NCBI GenBank assembly: GCA_036873755.1
Contig: JAVTVY010037249.1
Span: 1-64,000, forward strand
DNA: 64,000 bases
From: Hanleya hanleyi
Taxonomy: Eukaryota; Mollusca; Polyplacophora; Lepidopleurida; Hanleyidae
Reading direction: 5' to 3'
In this document: positions 1 to 12,800 of the stretch, in pieces
Layout of the letters: each line of letters begins with the position of its first letter
Numbering within the stretch: position 1 is the stretch's first letter
Notes under the pieces: generated by a model
What the model saw: the letters and a program-made list of their open reading frames with translations, nothing else
Databases searched by the model: none
What the model was told of the DNA's origin: nothing
Translations under genes and position numbers: made by a program

Positions 1-745
1 TTTCCGTGGCAAACAAAAAGTGAAATACGAAGCTGCGCATATGAAAATCCCTCGGCTCTGGGCGCCAGCCATTCATAATGTATTCAATTTGAACGAACAT
101 GTCAGGAACACCAAGAAGTCAAGTGAGAAATATACAGATTATCAAAAATTTTGCAATTAGAAATGGCCCCCAAGATTTCTGCACAATAAGAGAAACCAGA
201 TGTGTCATTCACCGTAAGTCTCTTGATGCATCGATGATGTATACCAAATTCTGAATCGAGCACTTGAACGGTATCAGAGATAGAGATCATTAATGATTTC
301 GCATAAATTAAGATGGCCGCCCATCCTTCCCGCCACTCAGAGGAAGTGATGTGGTTATTCATTGCAAGTCTCTTGATCCATCAATGCTGCATACCAAGCT
401 TCGTATAGAACACTGAAATGGTATCAAGAGATATATATCATTAAAGATTTTGCATAAATTAAAGATGGCCACCAAGGTTTCTGCCCAATTAGAGAAACCA
501 GAACTGATTAATGGTTTCGCATAAATTAAAGATGGTCGCCACAGTTTCCAACCAATCGGGTCCAGATTCAATAGGGTTCTGGGTCATGAGCATATGAATG
601 TGCACTGCAAGTTTGGTGTGCCTAGGGTAAGTCGTTCTAAAGATATCTTGGTAACGAAAAAGGTGTGACGGACAGACGGACGGACGTACATGACGACGAC
701 AAAACCCTTCGGGTAAGTTTTGGCTGAGGGGTAAAAACACAAGGG
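1..745. repeat. dispersed repeat, internally repeated, ACGGACGG-type tail
   Basis: The segment holds several imperfect copies of a block containing TGGTATCA-AGAGATA and GCATAAATTAAGATGGCC (near 290, 450 and 515), then a GTTTGGTGTGCCTAGGGT block and a GGACAGACGGACGGACG run at 672-690. The same block order recurs at 21,140-21,560, so this is a dispersed family. No coding potential was seen. The short ORFs here are chance products of the repeat. Confidence 0.6.
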
Positions 746-1260
746 CATGAATACAGTTATTTATACAAAGAGAGAATATTACTGACTATATAATACCTAA
801 AGGAGTATTGTCCTGTGTGTATCCCCCATATAGGAATATTAAGGTGTCTGTGACGGCCGTCATGGAATGCCAAGATCTACCACATGGTTTGTCACCCAGG
901 GGACGTAACCTGGAAATATAAAATGGGGGACCATATATTAACCACATTGTAATTTATCAGTTGCATTCCCACAGAGTGGGGAGCACATTTGCATTACTAG
1001 TACCAAGCTTTACCAAGAAACTGTTATAACGAAAATTCACTGAAAATTTTAACTAGAGGTTCCGCTTTGACCCTTGAGTTGCCGCTCCGGCATGAAGCCT
1101 ATGCTGGTTGTTTTTTTGAACAAAAACATACGTCTCCCCCAACCTCCCACCTTGCCTTGAATGGGCACATAATTTAAGGGAAAGTGCTATAAAATGAATG
1201 TAGCAATAAGTATCTTAAACAAAGCTGCGTATCTAAAAATATTAATTACAAAGCGATTTT
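746..1260. other. no recognisable feature
   Basis: AT-rich intronic or intergenic sequence left of the satellite. No Kelch strand, splice-bounded ORF, RNA gene or repeat was recognised on either strand. Confidence 0.5.
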
Positions 1261-1261
1261 C

Positions 1262-3445
1262 ATTGTATATACATGTACAAGTAGATGAACGGTTGGACGG
1301 ACATCGGACACGGATGAATGCATGCACACATACACTAAAACCTGATCAAATGCGGGGGCTATCCCAATGAAGCTGCCATCCAAGTTTGGTGAAATTCCAT
1401 CCAATAGTTCTCAAGGTATCTTGCAGACAAAGCCTGTATATACATGTACAAGCAGATGGACGGACGGACGGACACCGGACGAACGCATGCACACACACCA
1501 AAACCTAGTCAAATGAGGGGGCTATCCTAATGAAGCGTCCATCCGAGTTTGGTAAAATTCTGTCCAGTAGTTCTCCAGATATCTTGCAGACAAGCCATGT
1601 ATATACATGTACACGTAGATGGACGGACGGACGGACACCGGACATGGATGAATGCACGCACACACACCAAAACCTAATCAAATGAGGGGGCTATCCCACT
1701 GTAGCTTCTATCCAAGTGGACTGAGATTCCGTCCAGTAGTTCTCAAGATATCTTGCAGACAAGGCCTGTGCATACATGTACAAGTAGATGAACGGACGGA
1801 CGGACACCGGACACGGATGAATGCATGTACATACACCAAAACCTAATCAAATGAGGGGGCTATCCCAATGAAGCTTCCATCCAAGTTTGGTGAAATTCTG
1901 TCCAGTAGTTCTCCAGATATCTTGCAGACAAGCCCTGTATATACATGTACACGTAGATGCACGGACGGACGGACACCGGACATGGATGAATGCACGCACA
2001 TACACCAAAACCTAATCAAATGAGGGGGCTATCCTAATGAAGCGTCCATCCAAGTTTGGTAAAATTCTGTCCAGTAGTTCTCCAGATATCTTGCAGACAA
2101 GCCATGTATATACATGTACACGTAGATGGACGGACGGACGGACACCGGACATGGATGAATACACGCACACACACCAAAACCTAATCAAATGAGGGGGCTA
2201 TCCCACTGTAGCTTCTATCCAAGTGGAGTGAGATTCCGTCCAGTAGTTCTCAAGATATCTTGCAGACAAGGCCTGTGCATACATGTACAAGTAGATGAAC
2301 GGACGGACGGACACCGGACACGGATGAATGCACGCACATACACCAAAACCTAACCAAATGAGGGGGCTATCCCAATGAAACTTCCATCCAAGTTTGGTGA
2401 TATTCTGTCCAGTAGTTCTCCAGATATCTTGCAGACAAGCCCTGTATATACATGTGCAAGTAGATGGACGGACGGACGGACACCGGACATGGACGAATGC
2501 ACGCACACACACCAAAACATAATCAAATGAGGGGGCTATCCCACTGAAGCTTCCATCCAAGTGTGGTGAAATTCCGTCCAGTAGTTCTCAAGATATCTTG
2601 CAGACAATGCCTGTATATACATGTACAAGTAGATGGACGGACGGACGGACACGGATGAACGCATGCACACAAACCAAGACCTAGTCAAATGAGGGGGCTA
2701 TCCCAATGAAGCTTTCATCCAAGTTTGGTGAAATTCCATCTAGTAGTTCTCCAGATATCTTGCAGGTAAGCCCTGTATATACATGTACAAGTAGATGGAC
2801 GGACGGACGGACACCGGACACGGATGAATGCACCCACATACACCAAAACCTAATCAAATGAGGGGGCTATCCCAATGAAGCTTCCATCCAAGTTTGGTGG
2901 AATTCCATCCAGTAGTTCTCAAGATATCTTGCAGACAAGGCCTGTATATACATGTACAAGTAGATGGACGGACGGACGGACACGGATGAACGCATGCACA
3001 CACACCAAAACCTAGTCAAATGAGGGGGCTATCCTAATGAAGCTTCCATCCAAGTTTGGTGAAATTCTGTCCAGTAGTTCTCCAGATATCTTGCAGACAA
3101 GCCCTGTATATACATGTACAAGTAGATGGACGGACGGACGGACACCGGACATGGATGAATGCACGCACACACACCAAAATCTAATCAAATGAGGGGGCTA
3201 TCCCACTAAAGCTTCCATCCAAGTGGGGTGAAATTCCGTCCAGTAGTTCTCAAGATATCTTGCAGACAAGGCCTGTATATACATGTACAAGTAGATGGAC
3301 GGACGGACGGACACCGGACACGGATGAATGCACGCACATACACCAAAACCTAATCAAATGAGGGGGCTATCCCAATGAAGCTTCCATCCAAGTTTGGTGA
3401 AATTCCATCCAGTAGTTCTCAAGATATCTTGCAGACAAGGCAAGG
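1262..3445. repeat. 168-bp satellite array, ~13 units
   Basis: The marker GAGGGGGCTATCC recurs at about 1350, 1516, 1686, 1853, 2024, 2191, 2361, 2530, 2695, 2862, 3025, 3195 and 3361, a mean spacing of 168 bp. Each unit carries AAGATATCTTGCAGACAA, a palindromic TATATACATGTACA, GATGGACGGACGGACGGACA and ACACCAAAACCTA. Three successive units (1516-2020) reappear as 2024-2525 with matching private variants, a 3-unit higher-order repeat of ~507 bp. The array lies in the Kelch-gene intron or its downstream sequence. The short ORFs across it are not genes. Confidence 0.93.
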
Positions 3446-3502
3446 GGACGGACAGACATCCATCCAGACATCCATCCATCCAGACAGACAGACAGACAGA
3501 CA
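3446..3502. repeat. CATC/CAGA microsatellite
   Basis: Runs of CCATCCAGACATCCATC followed by (CAGA)n close the satellite array on its right side. Confidence 0.8.
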
Positions 3503-3515
3503 GCACAAACACTAG

Positions 3516-3547
3516 ATGTCTCCCCCCAACATAGTTGGGGGAGACAT
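3516..3547. repeat. GGGGGAGACAT hairpin
   Basis: A near-perfect 15-bp inverted repeat, ATGTCTCCCCCCAAC-ATA-GTTGGGGGAGACAT, with a 3-base loop. It lies at the end of the dispersed repeat and satellite block. Such hairpins commonly terminate dispersed repeats in marine invertebrate genomes. There is no evidence for a transcriptional role. Confidence 0.7.
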
Positions 3548-3744
3548 AATTATATGAGAAACAGATAAAAAAGTACTTGTGCAGTTAGACTTGTTTGCTG
3601 TCAAAGATAAAGATCAATATTCACAGCATGATAACAGGCACTGTTAACATGCATACTGACTGAATAGACAAGTTCTTCAAACATGGTAGTAAAATCATAG
3701 GATACTTTCTAAATTGAAAAATTGATTACAGATGCAGTACTCAC

Positions 3745-3884
3745 TCTCCACTCCAGGTCAAAGTTGGTAAGTCCAAACAGTGGAGATCTGCCATCCTCTG
3801 GGTCTTATGTCTCCCCCCGAACATGTATACTTTGTCACCTATTCTGGCTGCAGCATGAGCAGCCCTGGCAAGGGGCACAACTCC
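3745..3884 (-). CDS. Kelch gene, exon 6 (last exon in window)
   Basis: Acceptor TCACTTGTAG/GGAGTT and donor GTGGAGA/GTGAGT. The 140 bases encode GVVPLARAAHAAARIGDKV, then YMFGGRHKTQRMADLHCLDL and PTLTWSG. This corresponds to the SPRAAHA...FVFGGRYRDARMNDLHYLNL blade of KLHDC2. It ends phase 2, so coding continues in an exon not found between here and base 1. Confidence 0.88.
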
Positions 3885-6800
3885 CTACAAGTGAGAACAT
3901 GAGATTGATCTAATCAAAACCCCTCGGCTTTCCCCAAGTGATTAAGACCCATGTGTAGTGTGAATTGGGGAAGTGATAGTTCTATGTGGGATGATCAAGA
4001 TATACTGGTACTTAGTTACATTCAGGCATATAGGACAGAAATAGAAAAATTATATATCTGTAAAGGGGCATAACTCTGTAAAATATGGGTCGAGGGGAGC
4101 CACTTTCGATAGGCGTCTGACTTAGCACTCTGTAAAATAAGAACCGAGACAAATAAGCTGTACCGAACACAGATCTACAGATATAGCTTGTACATTCAGC
4201 TACAGATAACAAAATCGAAGATTATTACATCCGAAAGGGGTATAACTCCATAGGCCGAGGCGAGTATTCCTTTGTTGGCTTGCAGAATATAGCAATATAA
4301 ACAAGTTTCCACAATATAGTAGCTATACCAAACACAGTTCTGCAGATATAGTTGGTTACATTCAGGTATATAGGACAGAATGAAAAATTAATATATCTGT
4401 AAAGGGGCATAACTCTGTAAAATATGGGCCGAGGGAGCCACTTTCGATAGGCGTCTGACTTAGCACTCTGTAAAATAAGAACTGAGACAAATAAGCTGTA
4501 CCGAACACAGATCTACAGATATAGCTTGTACATTCAGCTACAGATAACAAAATCGAAGATTATTACATCCGAAAGGGGTATAACTCCATAAGCCAAGGCG
4601 AGTATTCCTTTGTTCGCTTGCAGAATATAGCAATATACATAAGTTTCCAAAATATAGTAGCTATACCAAACACAGTTCTGCAGATATAGTTGGTTACATT
4701 CAGGTATATAGGACAGAATGAAAAATTAATATATCTGTAAAGGGGCATAACTCTGTAAAATATGGGCCGAGGGAAGCCACTTTCGATAGGCGTCTGGTTT
4801 AGCACTAGATAAATAAGTGTTAAAAATTTGGTGGTTGTGTCTCAAGCGGTTTTGCCTAAAATGCGGTAACGGACGTACGGACAGACGGACGTACATGGCG
4901 ACGACAATACCCCGAGGCCAAAAATGGCCGAGGGGTAAAAAGCAATTAGAATACAGAAACACTTATTTTGACAATCATATGAGACATATGACACCGCAGA
5001 AAAATATGGAGAAGAGTAATATAACATTTTATATAACCATATAATAATATTGCTTGGATTATGTGCTGAATGACAAATAAGTTTAAAAAATTATTTGAGT
5101 CTGTTAAGGGCATGCACGCTCTTATTATAAGGTAGATGCTTCAACTGAAGACTCCATATTTGGTGCACATCTATCAAGGGGAGAACTGTCATTCACTCAT
5201 AAACTCACTCATAAATCAAGTTTGATCATAAAAGAAATACCAGTTCTCCAATTAACCAACATGTGATACTGATGGAATCAAATGTGACCTCTGGTTGGTA
5301 ATATTACACGGTTAATATAAGGAAACACTGAACACACCTTGCATTTTGGATTATTCCACTCCCAAGAATCTGTATCAAAGATCAGTATTTGATTATTCCA
5401 ACCACGGATTAACCCAGGCTGTAAGAAAGGAAGTGCATCACATTACATATCTTGTTTAATACATTTAATTCATCTGGAATTTTAACTCAAGCGCAGTAAA
5501 TACTTAGGATTTAGGGGTATTAAAATCTGTAAATGCCCCATTTCTGGGCAGGAAAATGCAACATGTTTTTTTCAAACAAGTTACCTGCCCTTCATATTGA
5601 GATACATCTTCATACACAAGTCGACTTCTCCATTCACACTTCAAATTAGCCTTGATATATAAGCCCACTGGCTCTGTTCAAAATAATTTATAAAAAAGCA
5701 TTCTGAGAACCCCAACATCTCGCCTTGCGGGGTCATCCGCCGAAGCTGCAGCAGTACTGAAAGCATACATGTAGAGCAAACAATTAATGTCTGGAATAGA
5801 TGATGTGGTACAGACAATAATGTCTGGTACAGACAATAACATCAGTCCCATGTGGGATTACTGCCAGATAGGTCAATCCCATGTAGGATGGATAGCTATA
5901 GGTCAGTGCCTTGGGATTGCTGCTGCATAGGGCAGTCCAGTGTGAGATTACTGCTGGATAGGTCAGTCTCATGCGAGGTTACTACTGGATAGGCCAGTCC
6001 TGTGTAGGATTACTGCTGGATGGGCCAGTCCGTCTGTTATGACTGCTGGATAGACCAATCCCATGTGGAACTACTGCTGGATAGTCTAGTCCCAAGTTGG
6101 ATTACTGCTGGATAGGGAAGTCCCGTCTGGGATTACTGCTGGATAGGCGAGTCTCGTATGGGATTACTGCTGGATAGGTCAGTCCCATGTGGGATTACTG
6201 CTGCATACAGTCCAGTGTGGGATTACTGCTGGATAGGCTAACCGGGACCCTGTGTGGGATTACAGCGGGATAGGTCAGTCCCATGATGTAGGATTATGGC
6301 TGGATCGGTCAGTGCCGTTTGGGATTACTGCCGCATATTGCAGTCCAGTGTGAGATTACTGCTGGATAGGCCAGTCCCATGTGAGATTACTGCTGGATAG
6401 GCCAGTCCCATGTGGGATTACTGCTGGATAGCCCAGTCCGGTCTGGGATTACTGCTGGATAGTTGAGTTCCATATGGGATTACTGCTGGATAAGTCAGTT
6501 CCGTGTAGCATCACTGCTGGATAGGCCAGTGCCATTTGGGATTACTGCTGCATAGGTCAGTTCCATGTGGGATTACTGCTGGATAGGTCTGATCTAGGAA
6601 AACATGAAATATGTCCATCAAGTTTTATAATCATCCCACGAAAGTTCAGCAAACTTTCCATGTACAGATTTACATGTATATTTTTGCCCAACAGAAACCT
6701 TATTATTGGAAACGTACAAAGTGTTAACTGCGATAATTAGGACAAAAATTCATATTTAATATCATATTTCTTAAATAGCACATGCACATCCTCGAATCAC

Positions 6801-9800
6801 ATTGAACTTGGGTAGCAAGCGTCAAACTCATCCAATGAAAGCTGACAGCTTCAGCAAACTTTCCATGTACAGGTGTACATGTATGTACATTATCCTTGGC
6901 AGATTGCTAAGACAAAACCCTCAAAATTTGAACAAAAATTCATATCTCATCTCCTAAATAGCACAGGGACATCCTCTAATCATATGAAATATGTGTACCA
7001 AGTTTCATAATCATCCAATGAAACCTGACAAATTCAGACAACTTTTCAGTACATTTTTGTCTAACAAAAAACCTTATAATTGACAAATTACTAAGTCCCA
7101 AACCTCATAATTTCGACACAAATAAATAGCACAGGTGCATCCTCTAAACATAAGAAACATGTGTACCAAGTTTCGTAATCATCCATTCACAGCTGACAAC
7201 TGCAGCAAACTTTCTATGTGCATGTACATGTGTACATGTAGAGGCCTACATGTACAATTCTGCTAAACAGAAAAAACTATCATTTGCCATAATTTGGACA
7301 AAAATTAATATTTCATCTCAAAAATATCACAGGTACATCCTCTAATCATAAGAAACATGTGTACCAAGTTTCATAATCATCCAATGACAGCTGACAACTG
7401 CAGCAAACTTACCATGTTCACATGTACATGTGCACTTCAGCTAAACACAAGACTCTATCATAGGCATGTTAACACTGGAACACCCATGGAATCCCCAGGG
7501 GTAGTTCCCCCAGGTGAAATACCCCCTCCCCCCTCCACCATATTTTTTAATCTTTTTTTAAATATTTTTTTCTGAATTTTTCTAGATTATTTTCGAATTT
7601 GCTAAACCAAAAACCTTATAATTTCCAGGCCGGGGACACCAACACTGAAGAAGACACCCTCTTTCCCCCCTCACAATATCTCTCCTTCAGTTCGTAAGGC
7701 GAGATAATAGACACGAAACATCAAGGACCTTGAATTTTGACTTTAGAAATCTGCCGTTTGAGTGGGTTATTAATTGGCTGTCCTTTTTATTTGGCCACCA
7801 CTACCGCTATGAGGAATGATGTAACTACCGAGAGAATACGTCACCCCGCACACAGTCATAGGGTATGTTCTGATTGGCTCGTCTCTGATTTGTAGATGAA
7901 ATTTACACCTTGGATATGAATGCTTTCAGTGGTCCGATCTATCAAGGCTAAGTCGAAGTGTGAACGGAGGTGACTGAGATATCATGTCCATTCAAACATT
8001 TATTTTAATGAATATTCATGACAATGACCAATATAATGTGGACAAATGTGTGACAGTGCATATAACCACTTGATCTCTCTTTAATAAAACATTTTCAGTA
8101 CTGACAGAATTGATTTGTACAATGGTGTAGTAAAAGGGTGGGGTGGGGTCATTTTGATGACAAAAAAATAAAAAAATAAAAAAATAGAAATTAATCAATA
8201 AAATAAAGCTAAAATAGCACAGAAGAAATAATAATCGTTTTACGAATTGAATGATCATTTCAGCTTGTAAAAGCGTATTGATATGACTATTGCTGGTGAC
8301 CACAACTGTTATGAGGCATTATGGCACAACTTAAAAGTTCAGTTGTTACAATTTTACACCACTCAAATGCTCCCACTGGGTGAAAATTTCATCATCAATG
8401 TTCACCCCCTCTCACACTCACCCCCTTTAAAGCCCCCCACCCCTCCCAACTTAACAACTTGTCTCTATGCCCTTGTTGTAAGATACATGGTTGTTACATT
8501 AACAGCCGAGGGGTCCCTGTAGAAGATCAAACTATACATAAATGATAGGTTATTAAATTATCCGTTTCAATAAAAAACATAACAAACCGCAATAAACGTG
8601 GATTCATCCATCACAAATTCACCACATACTTGTAAGTAGCCATTCAGAGGTTTGCCGTAGCCACCAAAGTAATATAAACTGCAAAGAAAATTGACAGGCT
8701 GTATATAATATCATGTTTGGATCAGGCCAGATCATCCAGGTTCTAAATATCATTCAATATCATGATGTTGATGAAATAATATTTCACAATAATCACATGT
8801 GTTAATAAGTAGCTTAATTGTTATGTCATTTCTAGATATATGCCCCGCATATATGTCCTGCAGCAGTTAGATCTACCACAGTTTGACCAGAGAGAAAGAA
8901 AAGTTGTTGTCAAGTGGTGATAAAGTCAGCAAAACAGAATCCCTCTAATAATTCAATCCCCCTATCAAAGTTCAATCACCCCCAATTTGTGAGGCAAAAT
9001 TCAATTGGCTTTTTCTCATATTTTTTTTTTATAAGTCTATAAAATCATTAAAATAACAAATAAATAATGGATTATCTCCATGATTTTTTGTTCTTGTTCT
9101 ATATATTTGATCACTCCCAGATTTCTGATTGAATTATTAGAAGGATTACTGTACATATGGAAATCTCAAACTGGTTAAATGGCTCCAGAAGTCTTTTGGT
9201 GAAGTTTTCTCATAGCCTAGTGAAACTAAGTAATTCACCAAGTAATTCACACTGGCGTTATCAATGAATAAAAGAACACAACTCATGTAAGAGAAGAGAA
9301 ATTATTAGAATCTACATAATACAGTACATACCTATTTTTATAAGTCCATGAGGCAAATTTATCTCTGGGACTGGGGAGTGGTCTATCAGCATCCACGTTC
9401 ATGATAACATCCCACTTTAAGGCCTTCAAGTCCAGTTTGAGAACATAATTGTTATTGCCATTGACAGTGTGGCCACCGAACACATATAGGTACCCATTGA
9501 GAAAGTTAGCGGATGCGCCGGATGTGCCTCGAGGAAAATACTCATGGTAATCGAGTAATGCTTGTGACAGTTTCACCATTTGCCTGGAATTGCAGCACAA
9601 GTAATTAACAATGCTCGTTTAATAAACGGGTGAACCAATACGACTTGAGTTAAAACATAGTTAGCATTTCAGTTAAGCTTTTGCATAAGTGAGTGAGTGA
9701 GTGAGTAGGACTTTAAAGTCGCTTTCAACAATTTTTCAGTCATATAACGATGACCCAGTCACATTACTAATGTCCGGACATGAAGCCAACCAGTCTATCC

Positions 9801-12800
9801 TCTTCCTGTTGAGTGTGCAGCATGAAAGATCCAAGTTTTTTTTGTGGAAGTTGGTACAGGTATACTGGTATATGAAAAAAGTCAACCGGAACACGGCGAT
9901 GTATGCGCGAAGGTCGATGTTTATATGATAATAGCCATTGCAGCAGATGCGACGTACGATGGAATATGTTGTGAAACAAGTAACATCATAAGAGCTCATT
10001 TGGCTCATTCAAGTCATTATTCCACATATTTTTTATCCCTGTGATAAACAAGTAAAACTAGATACATGTACCATATACAAATATAATAAACAGGAAATGG
10101 CTGGAAACTAATACAAAGCAAGAGAAACAGAAGAATCCCATGATACTGACAACTTCATCTCTCAAAATATGTCAGAAATTGAAATATAATTGTGAACTGC
10201 GAAGGTTTCGATTTTCTATGTTTTGTTTTCATTCCACAGTACGACTATCGGTTAGTTTCAACTTTGAGGAAATGTTTTGCAATCGGCATCACACCAGGTT
10301 GTCACCCCCTGATTTTGGGTGGTACTGGTTTGTGATGTCATTGTCGTGTGATTTAGTGATGGTGGTGATGGAAGGATGATGTAGCATGAATGGCAATGGC
10401 CTAGCTGATCACAGCACACACACATCAAGACAAGACTAGACCACAACTGACATCATAATCCAAGGGAGATAATCAATGTCAAGTTCATTTGCCAGATTTT
10501 CATTCAGATCGGATCACAAGGGGTTTTGAGTGGATTTTCTTGTCTCAACAAACAAAATAATGTTTTGTTATATGGTAAAACACACATAAATAAATACAAC
10601 AAACAATTTTGGGGATGTTTTCAGAAACCTTTGCGGTTCACCTTAAAGTGATCATAAACCCTCAAATAAAGTTTTCATCAAATGAAAGACCATTGCGAAC
10701 AGTGTCGGAAAATATTTATTGTAATTTTTTTATGATTTTATTACACAGAGTAAACTGCAAATAAAGCATGGTATTCTATGGTGGTCTGTTGCAGTCATAT
10801 CTAGGTCCAGTGACGTCACACTGCCTTAATGCATATATTTCAAACTTTGTATGCACTTTCCAATGCTTGATTCAGGTGTGTATACATTGAGTTTCAACAC
10901 AGTCTCACTGTTCCAATGTGCATGTTTCACCAAAATCGGGGAAATTAAATGCAAGATTCAAATTGATTTGACACTTATTATTTACCATCTCCCAGATTTT
11001 GGTGAAACATGCACATTGGAACAGTGAGTCTGTGTTGAAACTCATTTATACACACCTTAAGCTTGAATCAAGCATTGGAAAGTGCATACAAAGTTTGAAA
11101 TATATGCATTAAGGCAGCGTGACGTCACTGGACCTAGATATGATTGCAACAGACCACCACAGAACAGCCCTGACAATTCACCTCGGCAATCAGCAATTGT
11201 CGAGGCAAATGCCGAGGTAAAATGAGTTCACCTCTGCAATTTTTAACATCGTGTTAAATGAGTGATAATGTCATTTTGCTAAAAGTTTGGCCCAGGCCGA
11301 CTTCTGAATTGGCAGGGCTGATAGAATACCATGCTTTATTTGCAGTTTACTCTGTGTAATAAAATCGTAAAAAATTACAATACCTATTTTCCCACACTGT
11401 TTGCAATCATTGGTCTTTCACTTGATGGAAACTTTACTTGAGGGTTTACGATCACTTTAAATTCAACATGTTGTCATTCGATATGAAACTGAACTGAGTT
11501 CTTCACCATAATTTAGTTTCTGTATTGTAGACCCACAGCTCCTCTGGTGTCAGGTATCTGTCCATATATTCTCCATGTTCATCATCCTATTGAATACAGA
11601 ATACAAAAACAATGCCACAAAGTTGTAGGAAAGATAATCATCTGTGATCTACCGCTATGCATTGCTGATACATCTGTACATGTACCTAAAATTACACAGT
11701 AGCAAAAGTTACATGTGCTGTACAAAATTAGATAACCACTCAGCATAGTTGCTGATTCTGTTTTATTGATAAAATCAAATTGTCTTCATAAGCATACAGT
11801 TACTGATAACAATATTCTAAACTCTGACCTTGCTCGTCTGAAAGAATGAATCTTATTCAGTTTCTTTGAAAGATGTTGTGGTCCCAGGCATAACGGTTAG
11901 TTCTTCATCATCTTGATAATATGATTTTACAAATGGGCCAAGCAAATCTCTCAGTGAAAATCACTTGGGGAGCTAACAAATGCAGCATTAACTGTGCCTG
12001 TGCCAGTGAGCTCAATATGTTTGTGAGATAGACAGTTAGAAAGATCAAAGCAGAATCAGTGTTAACAACACATTGACCTCTATGACAGTCATGATCATTC
12101 TGGAAAGAGCTGCATATAACATGTATAATGGAAGCACAGTTCAGTTTGATACAAATATATGACCACCACATTTCAATCTTGATCTTGAGAAATAGGCCAT
12201 GGTAATTCAAGAGAAAACTAAAAGACACAAATACTGAACATCGTGTCAACGATCGACTATTGTGTTAGACAAAATGTGTGGTCACAGTCGCAATAAGTGG
12301 CCACATACATGTAGATACTCACGAGACAATGATTCATGGGGCATGAAGTTACCTTCCCTCAACTGCTTACCGTAACCAGTTCACCAGTCAACCTAGTCCA
12401 GTATAACGTGACACCAGGCTTTCTTTTTTAATATGCTGCTGCCTGGTAGTCCCGTCGGCTTTCATAGTGAACACAAATCGAACTACCACCGTCAAAATAT
12501 GAGCCGGAAAAATGGCCCAAGTTGAAAAAATAAAGAATTTGCATGCCCACTCACCTTGACAATTCAAAACACCAGTACCTACTGCATACAGATCACGTAA
12601 TTCCAAACTGTGACAGGTCTGATAACATGAGAGTGCACCCTTTCAATATGGAGGTATTTTTCCAGCGACTGAATTTTTCTCGCAAATATGGCGACAGTGG
12701 AAAAGCCTTGACCTTGGACCTTATTTGGGAATATTACGTGCCAACACAACTCGTCACATAGTACGGGGAAACCCCAGAGGACAAAGGGATCTTCCGTTAT

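Noticed and set aside
1652..2560. ORFs of 64-120 codons within the 1.3-3.4 kb array
   Set aside because: They are readings of the 168-bp monomer on both strands and repeat with its period. No protein features.
5785..6592. CRISPR-like array of ~31-bp repeats
   Set aside because: Units are contiguous without unique spacers, variation is inside the unit, and the host is eukaryotic. It is a minisatellite.
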